Origin: Micromonospora costi
GTDB lineage: Bacteria > Actinomycetota > Actinomycetes > Mycobacteriales > Micromonosporaceae
Direction of reading: 5' to 3'
DNA length: 64,000 nucleotides
NCBI RefSeq assembly: GCF_003626655.1
Contig: NZ_RBAN01000002.1
Coordinates: forward strand, 434,001-498,000
The position numbers and the translations under genes are program-made. Below are positions 42,519-50,889 of the stretch, piece by piece; the stretch's first letter is position 1; each line of letters begins with the position of its first letter. The notes under the pieces are model-generated. The model was given only the letters and a program-made list of their open reading frames with translations. It was not told where the DNA came from and made no database searches.

Positions 42519-43163
42519 TCAGCGCGCCAGCACGGTCGCGACCGCAGCGATCAGGCCGTCCGCCGTACGCGTCGGCGCGAAGCGCCCGTCCGCCCACTTA
42601 CGCCCCCGGTGCAGCCACACGCTGGGCAGGCCGACCGCCGCGGCGCCGCCGATGTCCGCCTCCGGGCCGTCGCCGACCACCCAGGCGCCCCGCAGCGGCA
42701 TCCGGACACGCTGCGCGGCGAGCGCGAAGATCCGCGGGTTGGGCTTGCTCACCCCCGCCTCCTCGGAGATGACCCAGTCGGCGACGTACCGGTCCAGCCC
42801 CGTCTTGCGGATCTTGGCTTCCTCCTGCCGCACCGTCCCGTTGGTGACCACCACCGGCACCCAGCCGGCCTGGTCGGCGATGCGCAGCGCGCACGCGATC
42901 AGCGGGTCGAGCCGGGTGTACGCCACCACCCCGTCGTGCAGCTCCTCGACCAGGTCGATCGAGGGGATCCGCAGCGCGTACCGGTCCCGGATCGCGTCCG
43001 CGACGTCCCAGCGGTCGGTCAGCCCGTCGGCGTCGATGGAGAGCAGCCAGTCGATGTCGGCCGGAGGCGCGCCGATGCCGTCCAGGAAGCGCTGCCCCCA
43101 GCTGCGGAACGGCCCGGCCCGGTCGAGCAGGGTGTTGTCCAGGTCCAGGAGGAGCAGTGGCAC
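42519..43163 (-). CDS. HAD superfamily hydrolase
   Basis: A 214-residue haloacid-dehalogenase-like phosphatase. Motif I is DLDNT near residue 7 (an Asn at the second catalytic Asp position after L-D-N, as in many YjjG/HAD-IA proteins), motif II VVTNGT near 105, motif III KPNP near 141 and motif IV VGDGPEAD near 162. A helical cap lies between about 18 and 90. GTG start at 43163. Substrate unknown; nucleotide or sugar phosphates are common for this group. Confidence 0.9.
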   Translation of the reverse strand: MPLLLLDLDNTLLDRAGPFRSWGQRFLDGIGAPPADIDWLLSIDADGLTDRWDVADAIRDRYALRIPSIDLVEELHDGVVAYTRLDPLIACALRIADQAGWVPVVVTNGTVRQEEAKIRKTGLDRYVADWVISEEAGVSKPNPRIFALAAQRVRMPLRGAWVVGDGPEADIGGAAAVGLPSVWLHRGRKWADGRFAPTRTADGLIAAVATVLAR

Positions 43164-43218
43164 TCGGGCACCCTACGGGAATGAGCGCACCTCCCGACAG
43201 GTCCGTTACGTGAACTCC

Positions 43219-44082
43219 TCAGCCGACGAGCGAGAGCCGCGCCGGACCGAGGTCGCGCAGCCGGTCGGCGAGCATCGAGTGCGCCGCCCGTGTGGCCGCC
43301 AGCTGCGCCGGGTCGAGCGTCGCGACCAGCACGTCCTCACCGGCGTCCGCGCCGCGGGCCAGCGGGCGGCCCTCCGGGTCGTAGACGGCCGCGCCGCCGT
43401 TGAACCGCCACGGCTCGGCGCCGCCCACGGAATTGGCGAACACCACGTACATGGTGTTGTCGAGTGCCCGGGCCGCGTAGTAGAGGTCCCGGCGGTGCTC
43501 GGAGCCGGCCAGGTAGCCGCTCGGGCAGAGGTAGCCGTGCGCGCCGTCGGCCGCCGCGGCCCGGCCGTGCTCGGGGAAGCAGCCGTCGTAGCAGATGCCC
43601 AGACCCAACCGCCAGCCGTCGACGAGCAGGGTCGCGCCCCGGTCACCCGCGTCGAACAGCTCCCGCTCGCCGCCCCAGAGCTGCTGCTTGTCGTAGCCCA
43701 CCCGGACGGCGCCGCCCCGGTCGACCACGAGCGACGAGATGGTCCGGCGGTTGTCCGGGTGCCGCACGGCGGCGCCGACCACGACGGTCACCCCACCGCT
43801 CACCGCGGCGGCGCGCAGCGGCTCCAGGCGGGGGTCGTCCACCGTCCGGTCCTCCGCGGTCACCACGTCGGTGCCGGCCGGGTCGGCCCGCAGCGCCGGC
43901 GGGTGGTACGCGGGGAGGAACAGCTCCGGCAGGACGGCGACCCGGGCCCCGCGCTCGGCGGCCCGGGCGACCAGGCGGGCGGCGGTCGCGGCGTTGCCGG
44001 CGACATCGCCGGGCACGGGCTCGGCCTGGACGGCGGCGACGGTCAGCGGGGCGGGCGGCAGGGCGGCGGGGGGTGGCGTCAC
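43219..44082 (-). CDS. Carbon-nitrogen hydrolase (nitrilase superfamily)
   Basis: A 287-residue nitrilase-fold amidohydrolase with the Glu-Lys-Cys triad: Glu in LPELFLPAY, Lys in GYDKQQLW and Cys in GLGICYDGCFPE. Further markers are CPSGYLAGSEHRRDLYYAARALDN and NSVGG. GTG at 44082 is chosen because a TACCAT -10 lies 6 nt upstream, implying a leaderless transcript; the first 18 residues are Pro/Ala-rich. It is divergent from the acnR-like gene, sharing a 99-bp intergenic region with its palindrome. Amide substrate unknown. Confidence 0.9.
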   Translation of the reverse strand: MTPPPAALPPAPLTVAAVQAEPVPGDVAGNAATAARLVARAAERGARVAVLPELFLPAYHPPALRADPAGTDVVTAEDRTVDDPRLEPLRAAAVSGGVTVVVGAAVRHPDNRRTISSLVVDRGGAVRVGYDKQQLWGGERELFDAGDRGATLLVDGWRLGLGICYDGCFPEHGRAAAADGAHGYLCPSGYLAGSEHRRDLYYAARALDNTMYVVFANSVGGAEPWRFNGGAAVYDPEGRPLARGADAGEDVLVATLDPAQLAATRAAHSMLADRLRDLGPARLSLVG

Positions 44083-44088
44083 GGGGGG

Positions 44089-44094
44089 ATGGTA
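44089..44094 (-). promoter_or_regulatory. Leaderless -10 box of the nitrilase gene
   Basis: TACCAT on the minus strand, 6 nt before GTG 44082. The arrangement TANNNT-N6-start recurs at 52116, 56450 and 23739. Confidence 0.45.
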
Positions 44095-44129
44095 GACCGG
44101 CGCGAGGGGCGGGAGTACCACCCGAATCC

Positions 44130-44149
44130 CAAGCCGTACGTACGGTTTG
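44130..44149. promoter_or_regulatory. Candidate AcnR operator (acnR/nitrilase divergent region)
   Basis: CAAGCCGTACGTACGGTTTG is a 20-bp palindrome with nine of ten positions paired, centred on TACGTA. It lies 33 bp before the GTG of the acnR-like repressor gene. Part of it (ACGTACGGTTT) recurs upstream of acnA. Confidence 0.65.
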
Positions 44150-44181
44150 CAGGACGCGGCGTCACCTGGGACGATCGTCGC

Positions 44182-44754
44182 GTGCCCAGAGTAAGCCAGG
44201 ACCAGCTCGACGCGCGGCGCCAGGAGATCCTCGCCGCGTCCCGGGCGTGTTTCGCCCGGCACGGCTACGAGGGCGCCACCGTGCGGCGCCTCGAGGAGGC
44301 CACCGGACTCTCCCGGGGAGCCATCTTCCACCACTTCCGCGACAAGGACTCGCTCTTCCTCGCCGTCGCCGAGGACGACGCCGCCGCCATGGTCGAGACC
44401 GTGGCCCGCAACGGTCTGGTGCAGGTGATGCGGGATCTGCTCGCCGGCGCGATGTCCCCGGACACCACCGGCTGGCTCGGCACCCAACTGGAGGTGTCCC
44501 GCCGGCTGCGCACCGACCCGGCGTTCGCGCGGCGGTGGGCGGAGCGGTCCGCGGCGATCGCCGAAGCCACCCGCGAGCGGTTGGCGCGGCAGCGCGACGC
44601 CGGCGTGCTCCGCGAGGACGTCCCCATCGACGTGCTGGCCCAGTTCCTGGAACTCGCCTACGACGGCCTCGTGCTGCACCTGGCGATGGGGCGGCCCGCC
44701 GGCGACCTCGGGCCGGTGCTCGACCTCGTCGAGGAGGCGGTCCGCCGCCGCTGA
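44182..44754 (+). CDS. acnR: TetR family repressor, AcnR-like
   Basis: A 190-residue TetR regulator. The helix-turn-helix covers about residues 12-55, including the segment RHGYEGATVRRLEEATGLSR and the following GAIFHHFRDKDSLF. The phrase ATVRRLEEATG-SRGAIFHHF is the one I associate with AcnR, the repressor of aconitase in actinobacteria, where the gene usually neighbours acn. Here it lies about 12 kb from acnA. GTG start at 44182; a shared palindrome at both promoters supports the assignment. Corynebacterial AcnR binds a citrate-Mg ligand; whether this one does is unknown. Confidence 0.8.
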   Translation: MPRVSQDQLDARRQEILAASRACFARHGYEGATVRRLEEATGLSRGAIFHHFRDKDSLFLAVAEDDAAAMVETVARNGLVQVMRDLLAGAMSPDTTGWLGTQLEVSRRLRTDPAFARRWAERSAAIAEATRERLARQRDAGVLREDVPIDVLAQFLELAYDGLVLHLAMGRPAGDLGPVLDLVEEAVRRR

Positions 44755-44893
44755 GCGGGCGGCCCGCGGGCTTCCGCCGGTCGGCGGTCTGCGTGAGTCC
44801 GAGCCGTCGTCCCCGCGGGCTCGGCGGGCTCGTGGCGATGGCGGGGTTGCTCCACAATGGGGCCGCCGACCCCTTCGGTGACAGGAGCAGCCG

Positions 44894-45787
44894 ATGACCG
44901 TCCTCGCCGCCCCGGGCGACACCTGGGGCATCTCGGGCCCGACCTTCCTCCGCTTCTACCTCGCCGCGGCCGCCCTGGTGGTGGCGCTGGCCGTGGTGCA
45001 CCGGATCCGGCTGTTCGCCGGCACCGACGACGGGAGCGCGCAACCGCTCGGCCCGCAGCAGGTCGCCTACCTCAACGGCGACGCACCGCTCGCGGTGCAC
45101 GCCGCGGTCGGCGGGCTGCGCTCCAGCGGCGCCATCGGTGTCGGGCGGGACCGCCGGTTGACGGTCACCGGGCAGTTGCCGGCCGGGGTGACGCCGCTCG
45201 ACCAGGCGGTGTACCACGCGGCCGGCCGGCACGCGCGGGTCCGCGAGCTGCGCGAGGACCAGTGGGTGGCCAACGCCCTGCGCCAGCTCGGCGAGGGCCT
45301 GGAGCAGCGGGGCCTGCTCCTGTCCACCGAGCAGCGGGCGGCCGCGCGGCGCGGCGCGATGGCACTGATCGCCCTGCTGATCCTCGGCGGGGTACGCGCG
45401 TTCGTGGGGCTCTCCAACAGCCGCCCCACCGGCTACCTGATGCTCGCCCTGGTGGCGCTCTTCGTGGCCCTGCTGTTCCTGGGCCGGGTGCCGCGCCTGA
45501 CCCGGACCGGGCGGCGGGCCCTGCGGGACCTGCGTCGCCAGAACGTCCACCTCGCGCCGTCGTCCGCCCCCGCGTACGCGACGTACGGTGCGGCGGGAGC
45601 GGCGATGGGAGTGGCCCTGTTCGGCACCGCGTCGCTGTGGGCGCTCGACCCCGGTTTCGCCGAGCAGGCCGAGATCCAGCGGCAGGCCCTCTCCGGCGGC
45701 GGGTGGCCGTCCGGTTCGAGCGGCGGCTCCTGCGGCGGCGGCAGCTCCTGCGGAGGCGGCTGCGGCGGGGGCGGGTGCGGCGGATGA
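44894..45787 (+). CDS. TIGR04222 membrane protein with Cys/Gly-rich C-terminal tail (probable MNIO substrate)
   Basis: A 297-residue membrane protein with four predicted helices at about 18-37, 154-173, 179-198 and 230-250. Basic residues after helix 1 (HRIR) and helix 3 (RVPRLTRTGRRALRDLRRQ) put those loops in the cytoplasm, so the C-terminal tail should face outside. The tail is nearly pure Gly, Ser and Cys, with Cys280, Cys286, Cys290 and Cys295 in GGSCGGGSSCGGGCGGGGCGG-type spacing. TIGR04222 proteins are known for such low-complexity tails. The stop overlaps the DUF692 gene (ATGA at 45784-45787). AGGAG lies 8 nt before the ATG. I infer that the tail cysteines are modified by the MNIO enzyme; this has not been shown by sequence alone. 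Confidence 0.88.
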   Translation: MTVLAAPGDTWGISGPTFLRFYLAAAALVVALAVVHRIRLFAGTDDGSAQPLGPQQVAYLNGDAPLAVHAAVGGLRSSGAIGVGRDRRLTVTGQLPAGVTPLDQAVYHAAGRHARVRELREDQWVANALRQLGEGLEQRGLLLSTEQRAAARRGAMALIALLILGGVRAFVGLSNSRPTGYLMLALVALFVALLFLGRVPRLTRTGRRALRDLRRQNVHLAPSSAPAYATYGAAGAAMGVALFGTASLWALDPGFAEQAEIQRQALSGGGWPSGSSGGSCGGGSSCGGGCGGGGCGG

Positions 45788-46611
45788 CCGGCCCGACCGG
45801 CCTGACCGGCGTCGGCATCGGCTGGCGCGCCGAGATCGCCGGGTTCGTCGCCGACCTGCCCGGGCTGCGGTTCGTGGAGGTCGTCGCGGAGTCGTTGGCC
45901 CCGACCGGCCCCCTGCCGGCCGGGCTCGCCGAGCTGCGCGAGCGGGGCGTGACGGTCGTACCCCACGGGGTGCGTCTCTCCCTCGGCGGCGGCGAACCGG
46001 TCGACGAAGCCCGGGTCGCCCACCTCGCCGCGGTCGCCGACGCGGTGGCCGCGCCGCTGGTCAGCGAGCACATCGCCTTCGTCCGGGCCGGCGGCCTGGA
46101 GGCCGGGCACCTGCTGCCGCTGCCGCGCACCCGCGCCGCCGTCGACGCCGTCTGCGCCAACGTGGCGCGGGCGCAGGCGCGGTTGCCCGTGCCGATCGCG
46201 CTGGAGCCGATCGCCGCGCTCTTCGACTGGCCGGACGACGAGCTGGACGAGGCGGCCTTCCTCACCGAGATCCTCGACCGGACGGGCGCGCTGCTGCTGC
46301 TCGACATCGCCAACGTGTACGCCAACGCCCGCAACCGCGGCGCCGACCCGCTCGCCCTGCTCGACCGGCTGCCGCTGGAGCGGGTCGCCTACGTGCACGT
46401 GGCCGGCGGCTCCGAACACGGAGGCTTCTACCACGACACGCACACCGACCCGGTGCCGCGCGAGGTGCTGGAGCTGGTCGGCGAACTGTGCGCCCGGCGG
46501 CGACCGCCGGCGTTGCTGCTCGAACGCGACGGTGCCTACCCGCCGGCCGCGACCCTGCGCGCCGAACTCGACGCCCTCGCGGCCGCCTCGGGCTTCCCGG
46601 TGGTCACGTGA
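45784..46611 (+). CDS. DUF692 family multinuclear non-haem iron oxidase (MNIO)
   Basis: A 275-residue TIM-barrel protein of the DUF692/MNIO family, whose characterised members (MbnB, TglH and relatives) oxidatively modify cysteines or other residues of ribosomal peptides using two or three irons. Candidate ligands in order are His61 (VVPHGVRLSLGG), Glu95-His96 (SEHIAF), Glu141 (ALEPIA), Asp174/Asn177 (LDIANVYANARN), His205 (YVHVAGG), His217-Asp218 and His220 (FYHDTHTDPVP) and Glu247 (LLLERDG). All expected positions are present. It is translationally coupled to both neighbours (ATGA and GTGA overlaps). The substrate is presumably the Cys tail of the upstream protein. Confidence 0.93.
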   Translation: MTGPTGLTGVGIGWRAEIAGFVADLPGLRFVEVVAESLAPTGPLPAGLAELRERGVTVVPHGVRLSLGGGEPVDEARVAHLAAVADAVAAPLVSEHIAFVRAGGLEAGHLLPLPRTRAAVDAVCANVARAQARLPVPIALEPIAALFDWPDDELDEAAFLTEILDRTGALLLLDIANVYANARNRGADPLALLDRLPLERVAYVHVAGGSEHGGFYHDTHTDPVPREVLELVGELCARRRPPALLLERDGAYPPAATLRAELDALAAASGFPVVT

Positions 46612-47234
46612 CCGGCGTGGCCGGGCACGGCGACCGGGCCGCGCCGGAGCAGTCCGGCCCGGGGACGAGTCCGGAGCGCGCCGGCCCGGGGACGCCGCCG
46701 GAGCAGGCCCGCCCGGGGACGCCGCCGGGGCGGGCCGGCCGGGCCGCGCCGGAGCGGGTGGACGCGGCGGCCGCACCGGACCGGGCCGGCGACCTGGCCG
46801 CCCGGCAGGCGGAGCTGGTCGCCGCGCTGGTCGCCGACGGGCCGCTCCCGGCCGGCTTCCAGCCCGCGCCGCTGGCCGCGGCCCGGGCGGCCCTGCTGCG
46901 CAAGCGCGCCGGGGACGTGGCCCGGCACTGGCCCCTGCTCGCCGCCGGTTTCGGCGCCGACTGGCCGGCCACCTTCGCCGGCTGGGCGGCGGGCCGACCG
47001 ACCGGCGGGTCGCTGCGCGACGGCTGGGACCTGGCCCGGGTCCTGCGTGACCGGGGCACGCTGCCGCCGCTGGGCGCCGAGGAACTGGCCGTCCGGGAGG
47101 CCGGTGCCCGCTACGACGGGCAGAACCCGCCGCGCCCGCGCCGGCTGCCGGCGGTCGGTCGCGCAGGCGGGGCCGTCGCGGTCCAGCTCGCCGGGCGCGT
47201 ACGCCTGTTCCGGCCGGCCCGCCGGCCGGACTAG
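46608..47234 (+). CDS. SCO6045-like MNIO partner protein
   Basis: A 208-residue protein. The first about 58 residues are a low-complexity run of Gly-Pro-Glu-Arg repeats (PGTSPERAGPGTPPEQARPG). A helical domain follows (LAARQAELVAALVADGPLPAGFQ, then AALLRKRAGDVARHWPLLAAGFG), resembling the helical partner proteins (BufC/HvfC N-terminal, DUF2063-like) that deliver precursors to MNIO enzymes. The C-terminal part (RYDGQNPPRPRRLPAVGR) fits the actinobacterial SCO6045-like type. It starts with GTGA overlapping the MNIO stop. Role inferred: substrate recruitment. A shorter start after the repeat is possible. Confidence 0.8.
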   Translation: MTGVAGHGDRAAPEQSGPGTSPERAGPGTPPEQARPGTPPGRAGRAAPERVDAAAAPDRAGDLAARQAELVAALVADGPLPAGFQPAPLAAARAALLRKRAGDVARHWPLLAAGFGADWPATFAGWAAGRPTGGSLRDGWDLARVLRDRGTLPPLGAEELAVREAGARYDGQNPPRPRRLPAVGRAGGAVAVQLAGRVRLFRPARRPD

Positions 47235-47283
47235 CGGGGCCGGCGGGCCTAGCGGGGCCGGCGGGCCTAGCGGGCCGGCGGGT
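47231..47283 (+). repeat. Three 17-18 bp tandem repeats containing the MNIO partner stop codon
   Basis: CTAGCGGGGCCGGCGGGC occurs at 47231-47248 and 47249-47266, and a 17-bp variant ending in T at 47267-47283. The TAG stop of the partner gene (47232-47234) lies in the first unit, so each unit repeats a stop-like CTAG. Polymerase slippage is the likely origin. Confidence 0.8.
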
Positions 47284-47319
47284 GGCCGACGCCGAAGCGG
47301 GTACGGCAGGATCGGCCGC

Positions 47320-48081
47320 ATGGATCTCGGACTCACCGATCGGGTGTACGTACTGACCGGCGCCTCGCGCGGGCTCGGCTACGCGACCGCCGAATGCCTC
47401 GTCGCCGACGGGGCGCGGGTGGTGCTCTCCGCCCGGGACGCGGACGCCGTCGCCGCCGCGGTGGCCCGTCTCGGCGGCCCGGAGCGGGCGGTCGCGGTGA
47501 ACGCCGACCTGTCCGACCCGGCGACGCCGCAGCGCCTCGTCGACACGGCCCGGGAGCACTTCGGCCGGCTCGACGGCGCCCTCGTCTCGGTCGGCGGCCC
47601 GCCGCGGGGCAGCGCCGCGTCGGCCACCGACGAGCAGTGGCGGACCTCCTTCGAGACGATCTTCCTGGGTACGGTGCGTGCGGTCCGCACGGTCGCCGCC
47701 GCCCTCACCGACGGGGGCGCCATCGGCCTGGTGCTGTCCACGTCAGCGCGCAGCCCCGTGCCCGGGCTCGGCATCTCCAACGGGCTGCGGCCCGGTCTGG
47801 CCGGTGTCGCCAAGGACGTGGCCGACGAGTACGGCCCCCGGGGCGTACGCGTCGTCGGCCTGCTGCCCGGGCGGATCCTCACCGACCGCAACCGGGAACT
47901 CCTGGCCGCCGCCGGTGACCCGGGCCTGGCCCTCACCGAGATCGAGGCCGGCATCCCGCTGCGCCGCATCGGCGACCCCGCCGAGTTCGGCCGGGTCGCC
48001 GCATTCGTCCTCTCCCCCGCCGCCAGCTATCTGACGGGGGTCACCATCCCCGTCGACGGCGGCGCGCTGCGCGCGCTGTGA
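47320..48081 (+). CDS. SDR family protein lacking the canonical YxxxK
   Basis: A 253-residue Rossmann-fold short-chain dehydrogenase/reductase-like protein. TGASRGLG (13-20) is the cofactor loop, and NADLSD and the C-terminal SYLTGVTIPVDGG are standard. Ser140/Ser142 occupy the usual serine position, but where Tyr-x-x-x-Lys is expected (about 151-159) the sequence reads GISNGLRPG, with Ser153-Asn154 and Arg157. A subgroup of FabG-like proteins shares this S-N-x-x-R pattern. It may use different chemistry or be non-catalytic. The start ATG is at 47320. The stop overlaps the mug start (GTGA). Confidence 0.88.
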   Translation: MDLGLTDRVYVLTGASRGLGYATAECLVADGARVVLSARDADAVAAAVARLGGPERAVAVNADLSDPATPQRLVDTAREHFGRLDGALVSVGGPPRGSAASATDEQWRTSFETIFLGTVRAVRTVAAALTDGGAIGLVLSTSARSPVPGLGISNGLRPGLAGVAKDVADEYGPRGVRVVGLLPGRILTDRNRELLAAAGDPGLALTEIEAGIPLRRIGDPAEFGRVAAFVLSPAASYLTGVTIPVDGGALRAL

Positions 48082-48755
48082 GCACCGAACCGCCCGGCGG
48101 ACGCCGGCCCGGCCGCTCCCGCCCCGGCTCACCGGCGCCCGGCCACGGGCGCCCCGCGTCCGGTCCCGGCGACCGGCGCGGTCCAGCGCCCGGGCCCGCC
48201 GGGCGGTACCCGCGGCCGACTCGGGACGAGTTGGCGGCCGCCGCCGACCGAATCCTCCCCGACCTCATCGCGCCCGGACTGGACGTGCTCTTCGTGGGCA
48301 TCAACCCGGGTCTGTGGTCGGCCGCCACCGGCTGGCACTTCGCGCGCCCGGGCAACCGCTTCTGGCCGGCCCTGTACCGGGGCGGCTTCACCCCCCGACT
48401 CATGCACCCCAGCGAGCAGGACGAGCTGCCCGGCTACGGGATCGGCATCACCAACATGGTGGCCCGGGCCAGCGCCCGCGCCGACGAGCTGACCCCGGCG
48501 GAACTGGTCGCCGGCGCGGAGGCCCTGCGGTTGAAGGTGGCGCGCTACCGGCCGCGCTGGGTGGCGGTGGTGGGGGTGACCGCGTACCGGATCGGCTTCG
48601 GGCGGCCGAAGGCCACCTTCGGCGCACAGCCCGAACGGCTGGCCGGCGCACGGCTGTGGGTGCTGCCGAACCCGAGCGGCCTGAACGCGCACTTCACCCC
48701 GGAGAGCCTGGGCGCCGCGTTCGCCGAGCTGCGCCAGGCGTCGACGGAACTCTGA
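48078..48755 (+). CDS. mug: G/U mismatch-specific uracil-DNA glycosylase (Mug)
   Basis: A 225-residue DNA repair enzyme that removes uracil or thymine opposite guanine. VLFVGINPGLWSAATG is the Mug active-site motif (GINPG, Asn as catalytic residue). FARPGNRFWPAL and NPSGLNAHFTPE complete it. The first about 45 residues are a Gly/Pro/Arg-rich disordered leader. Start GTG at 48078 overlaps the stop of the SDR gene, so the two are co-translated. Confidence 0.93.
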   Translation: MSTEPPGGRRPGRSRPGSPAPGHGRPASGPGDRRGPAPGPAGRYPRPTRDELAAAADRILPDLIAPGLDVLFVGINPGLWSAATGWHFARPGNRFWPALYRGGFTPRLMHPSEQDELPGYGIGITNMVARASARADELTPAELVAGAEALRLKVARYRPRWVAVVGVTAYRIGFGRPKATFGAQPERLAGARLWVLPNPSGLNAHFTPESLGAAFAELRQASTEL

Positions 48756-48802
48756 GCCCGCCCCGGCGGCGGTCGGGGGCTGCCTCCCGCCGCCGGCTGC
48801 GG

Positions 48803-50785
48803 TCAGTTCGCGGCGGCCGGGGGCAGCGCCTCGTCGGCCACGTACGTGCCGAGCGGCATGACCACAGGTTCCGGGCCGGTCGCGTCGACGTACGGGGTGG
48901 GCGAGTCGGCCACGGCGAACTGGGTCCGGTAGAGCTCGGCGTAGAGCCCGCCGACGGCGACCAGTTCCTCGTGCCGCCCCCGCTCGACGATCCGCCCGCC
49001 GTCGATGACCAGGATCTGGTCGGCGTCGCGGACCGTGGAGAGCCGGTGGGCGATGACGAGCGCCGTCCGCCCGGCGAGCGCCACCGACAGGGCGCGCTGC
49101 ACCGCGGCCTCGCTCTCCGAGTCGAGGTGGGCCGTCGCCTCGTCGAGGATGACGATCGAGGGCGCCTTCAGGAGCAGCCGGGCGATGGCGATGCGTTGCT
49201 TCTCGCCGCCGGAGAAGCGGTAGCCCCGCTCGCCGACGGTCGTGTCCAGCCCGTCGGGCAGGGACCGGACCAGGTCGGCCACCTGCGCGCCGGCCAGCGC
49301 CGCCCACAGCTCGTCGTCGGTGGCGTCCGGCTTGGCGTAGCGCAGGTTCTCCCGGATCGTCTCGTGGAACAGGTGTGAATCCTGCGTGACCACGCCGATC
49401 TCGTCGCGCAGCGAGTCGAGCGTCGCGTCGCGGACGTCGAGCCCGCCCACCAGCACCTGGCCGTCGGTCACGTCGTAGACCCGCGGGATCAGCATGGACA
49501 GCGTCGACTTGCCGGCGCCGGACGGCCCCACCAGGGCGACCATCTGCCCCGGCTCGACGCTGAACGAGACACCGCGCAGCACCGGATCGGTGATCGTACG
49601 GTCGAGGGTGGCGACCTCCTCCAGGGAGGCGAGGGAGATCTCCGCGGCGCTGGGGTAGCGGAACCGCACGTCGCGGAACTCGACCCGGCCGTTGCCGCGG
49701 GGCACCGGCACCGCGTCCGGCTTCTCCTCGATGGCCGGGCGCAGGTCGAGCACCTCGAAGACGCGGTCGAAGGAGACCAGGGCGCTCATCACGTCGACCC
49801 GGACGTTGGAGAGCGCGGTCAGCGGCCCGTACAGGCGGGTGAGCAGCAGCGCGAGCGTCACGACGGTGCCGGCGCTGACGTTGCCGCTCACCGCGAGCCA
49901 GCCGCCGAGGCCGTAGGTGAGCGCCTGGGCCAGCGAGGCGACCAGCAGCATCGCCACGAAGAACGTACGCGAGTACATGGCGGACTGGATGCCGATGTCC
50001 CGGACCCGCTCGGCGCGGCCGGCGAAGCGCTGGGCCTCGGTCTCGGGCTTCCCGAAGAGCTTCACCAGCAGCGCGCCCGCCACACCGAACCGCTCGGTCA
50101 TCGTGGCGTTCATCTTCGCGTCGAGGTTGTACGCCTCGCGGGTGATGTCGGCCAGCCGCCGGCCGACCCGCCGGGCAGGAATGATGAAGATCGGCAGCAG
50201 CACCAGCGACAGCGCGGTGATCTGCCAGGACAGCGTGAACATCACGGCGGCGGTGAGCACCAGCTGGATGACGTTGCTGACCACGCCGGAGAGGGTCGAG
50301 GTGAAGGCCCGCTGGGCGCCGAGCACGTCGTTGTTGAGCCGGCTCACGAGGGCGCCGGTCTGCGTCCGGGTGAAGAACTGCAACGGCATCCGCTGCACGT
50401 GGTCGTAGACCCGCGTGCGCAGGTCGAGGATGATGCCCTCGCCGATCCGGGCCGAATACCACCGCTGGGCGAGGGAGAGCAGCGCGTCGGCGATCGCGAG
50501 GCCCGCGATGACGAACGCCAGCCGGACCACCAGCGAGCCGGCCTCGGCGCCGCCCCGGTTGATCGCGTTGATGACGTCACCGGCCAGCACCGGCGTCGCC
50601 ACTCCGATGATCGCCGCCAGCACGACGGTGACCAGGAACACGACGATGTCGCGCCGGTAGGGTCGGGCGAACGCGACGATGCGTCTGGCCACGCCACGCT
50701 TGAGCCGGTGGCTGGACACCTCGTCCTCGTGGCGCATCGACCGGAGCATGCTCCAGCCGGCGACGCCGCCCATCGGGTTGGACAC
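48803..50785 (-). CDS. ABC exporter, fused permease-ATPase
   Basis: A 660-residue half-size ABC exporter. Six membrane helices span about 35-320, and the nucleotide-binding domain about 345-620. Walker A is VGPSGAGKST, the Q-loop VVTQDSHLFHETI, the signature SGGEKQRIAIARLLL and Walker B IVILDEATAHLD, with the switch His in IAHRLST. GTG at 50785 is chosen because GGAGG lies 5 nt upstream; an earlier in-frame GTG at 50815 lacks this. It is likely a homodimeric multidrug or lipid exporter. Monocistronic. Confidence 0.93.
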   Translation of the reverse strand: MSNPMGGVAGWSMLRSMRHEDEVSSHRLKRGVARRIVAFARPYRRDIVVFLVTVVLAAIIGVATPVLAGDVINAINRGGAEAGSLVVRLAFVIAGLAIADALLSLAQRWYSARIGEGIILDLRTRVYDHVQRMPLQFFTRTQTGALVSRLNNDVLGAQRAFTSTLSGVVSNVIQLVLTAAVMFTLSWQITALSLVLLPIFIIPARRVGRRLADITREAYNLDAKMNATMTERFGVAGALLVKLFGKPETEAQRFAGRAERVRDIGIQSAMYSRTFFVAMLLVASLAQALTYGLGGWLAVSGNVSAGTVVTLALLLTRLYGPLTALSNVRVDVMSALVSFDRVFEVLDLRPAIEEKPDAVPVPRGNGRVEFRDVRFRYPSAAEISLASLEEVATLDRTITDPVLRGVSFSVEPGQMVALVGPSGAGKSTLSMLIPRVYDVTDGQVLVGGLDVRDATLDSLRDEIGVVTQDSHLFHETIRENLRYAKPDATDDELWAALAGAQVADLVRSLPDGLDTTVGERGYRFSGGEKQRIAIARLLLKAPSIVILDEATAHLDSESEAAVQRALSVALAGRTALVIAHRLSTVRDADQILVIDGGRIVERGRHEELVAVGGLYAELYRTQFAVADSPTPYVDATGPEPVVMPLGTYVADEALPPAAAN

Positions 50786-50889
50786 GCTCACCTCCGGGAT
50801 CGCCGGGTCGACCACATCGTCAGGTCAATTCTCCCGACGAGTGTGACAACCTCCGTCGTAACCCGGATCTTCCCGAACGCTCCTTACTG

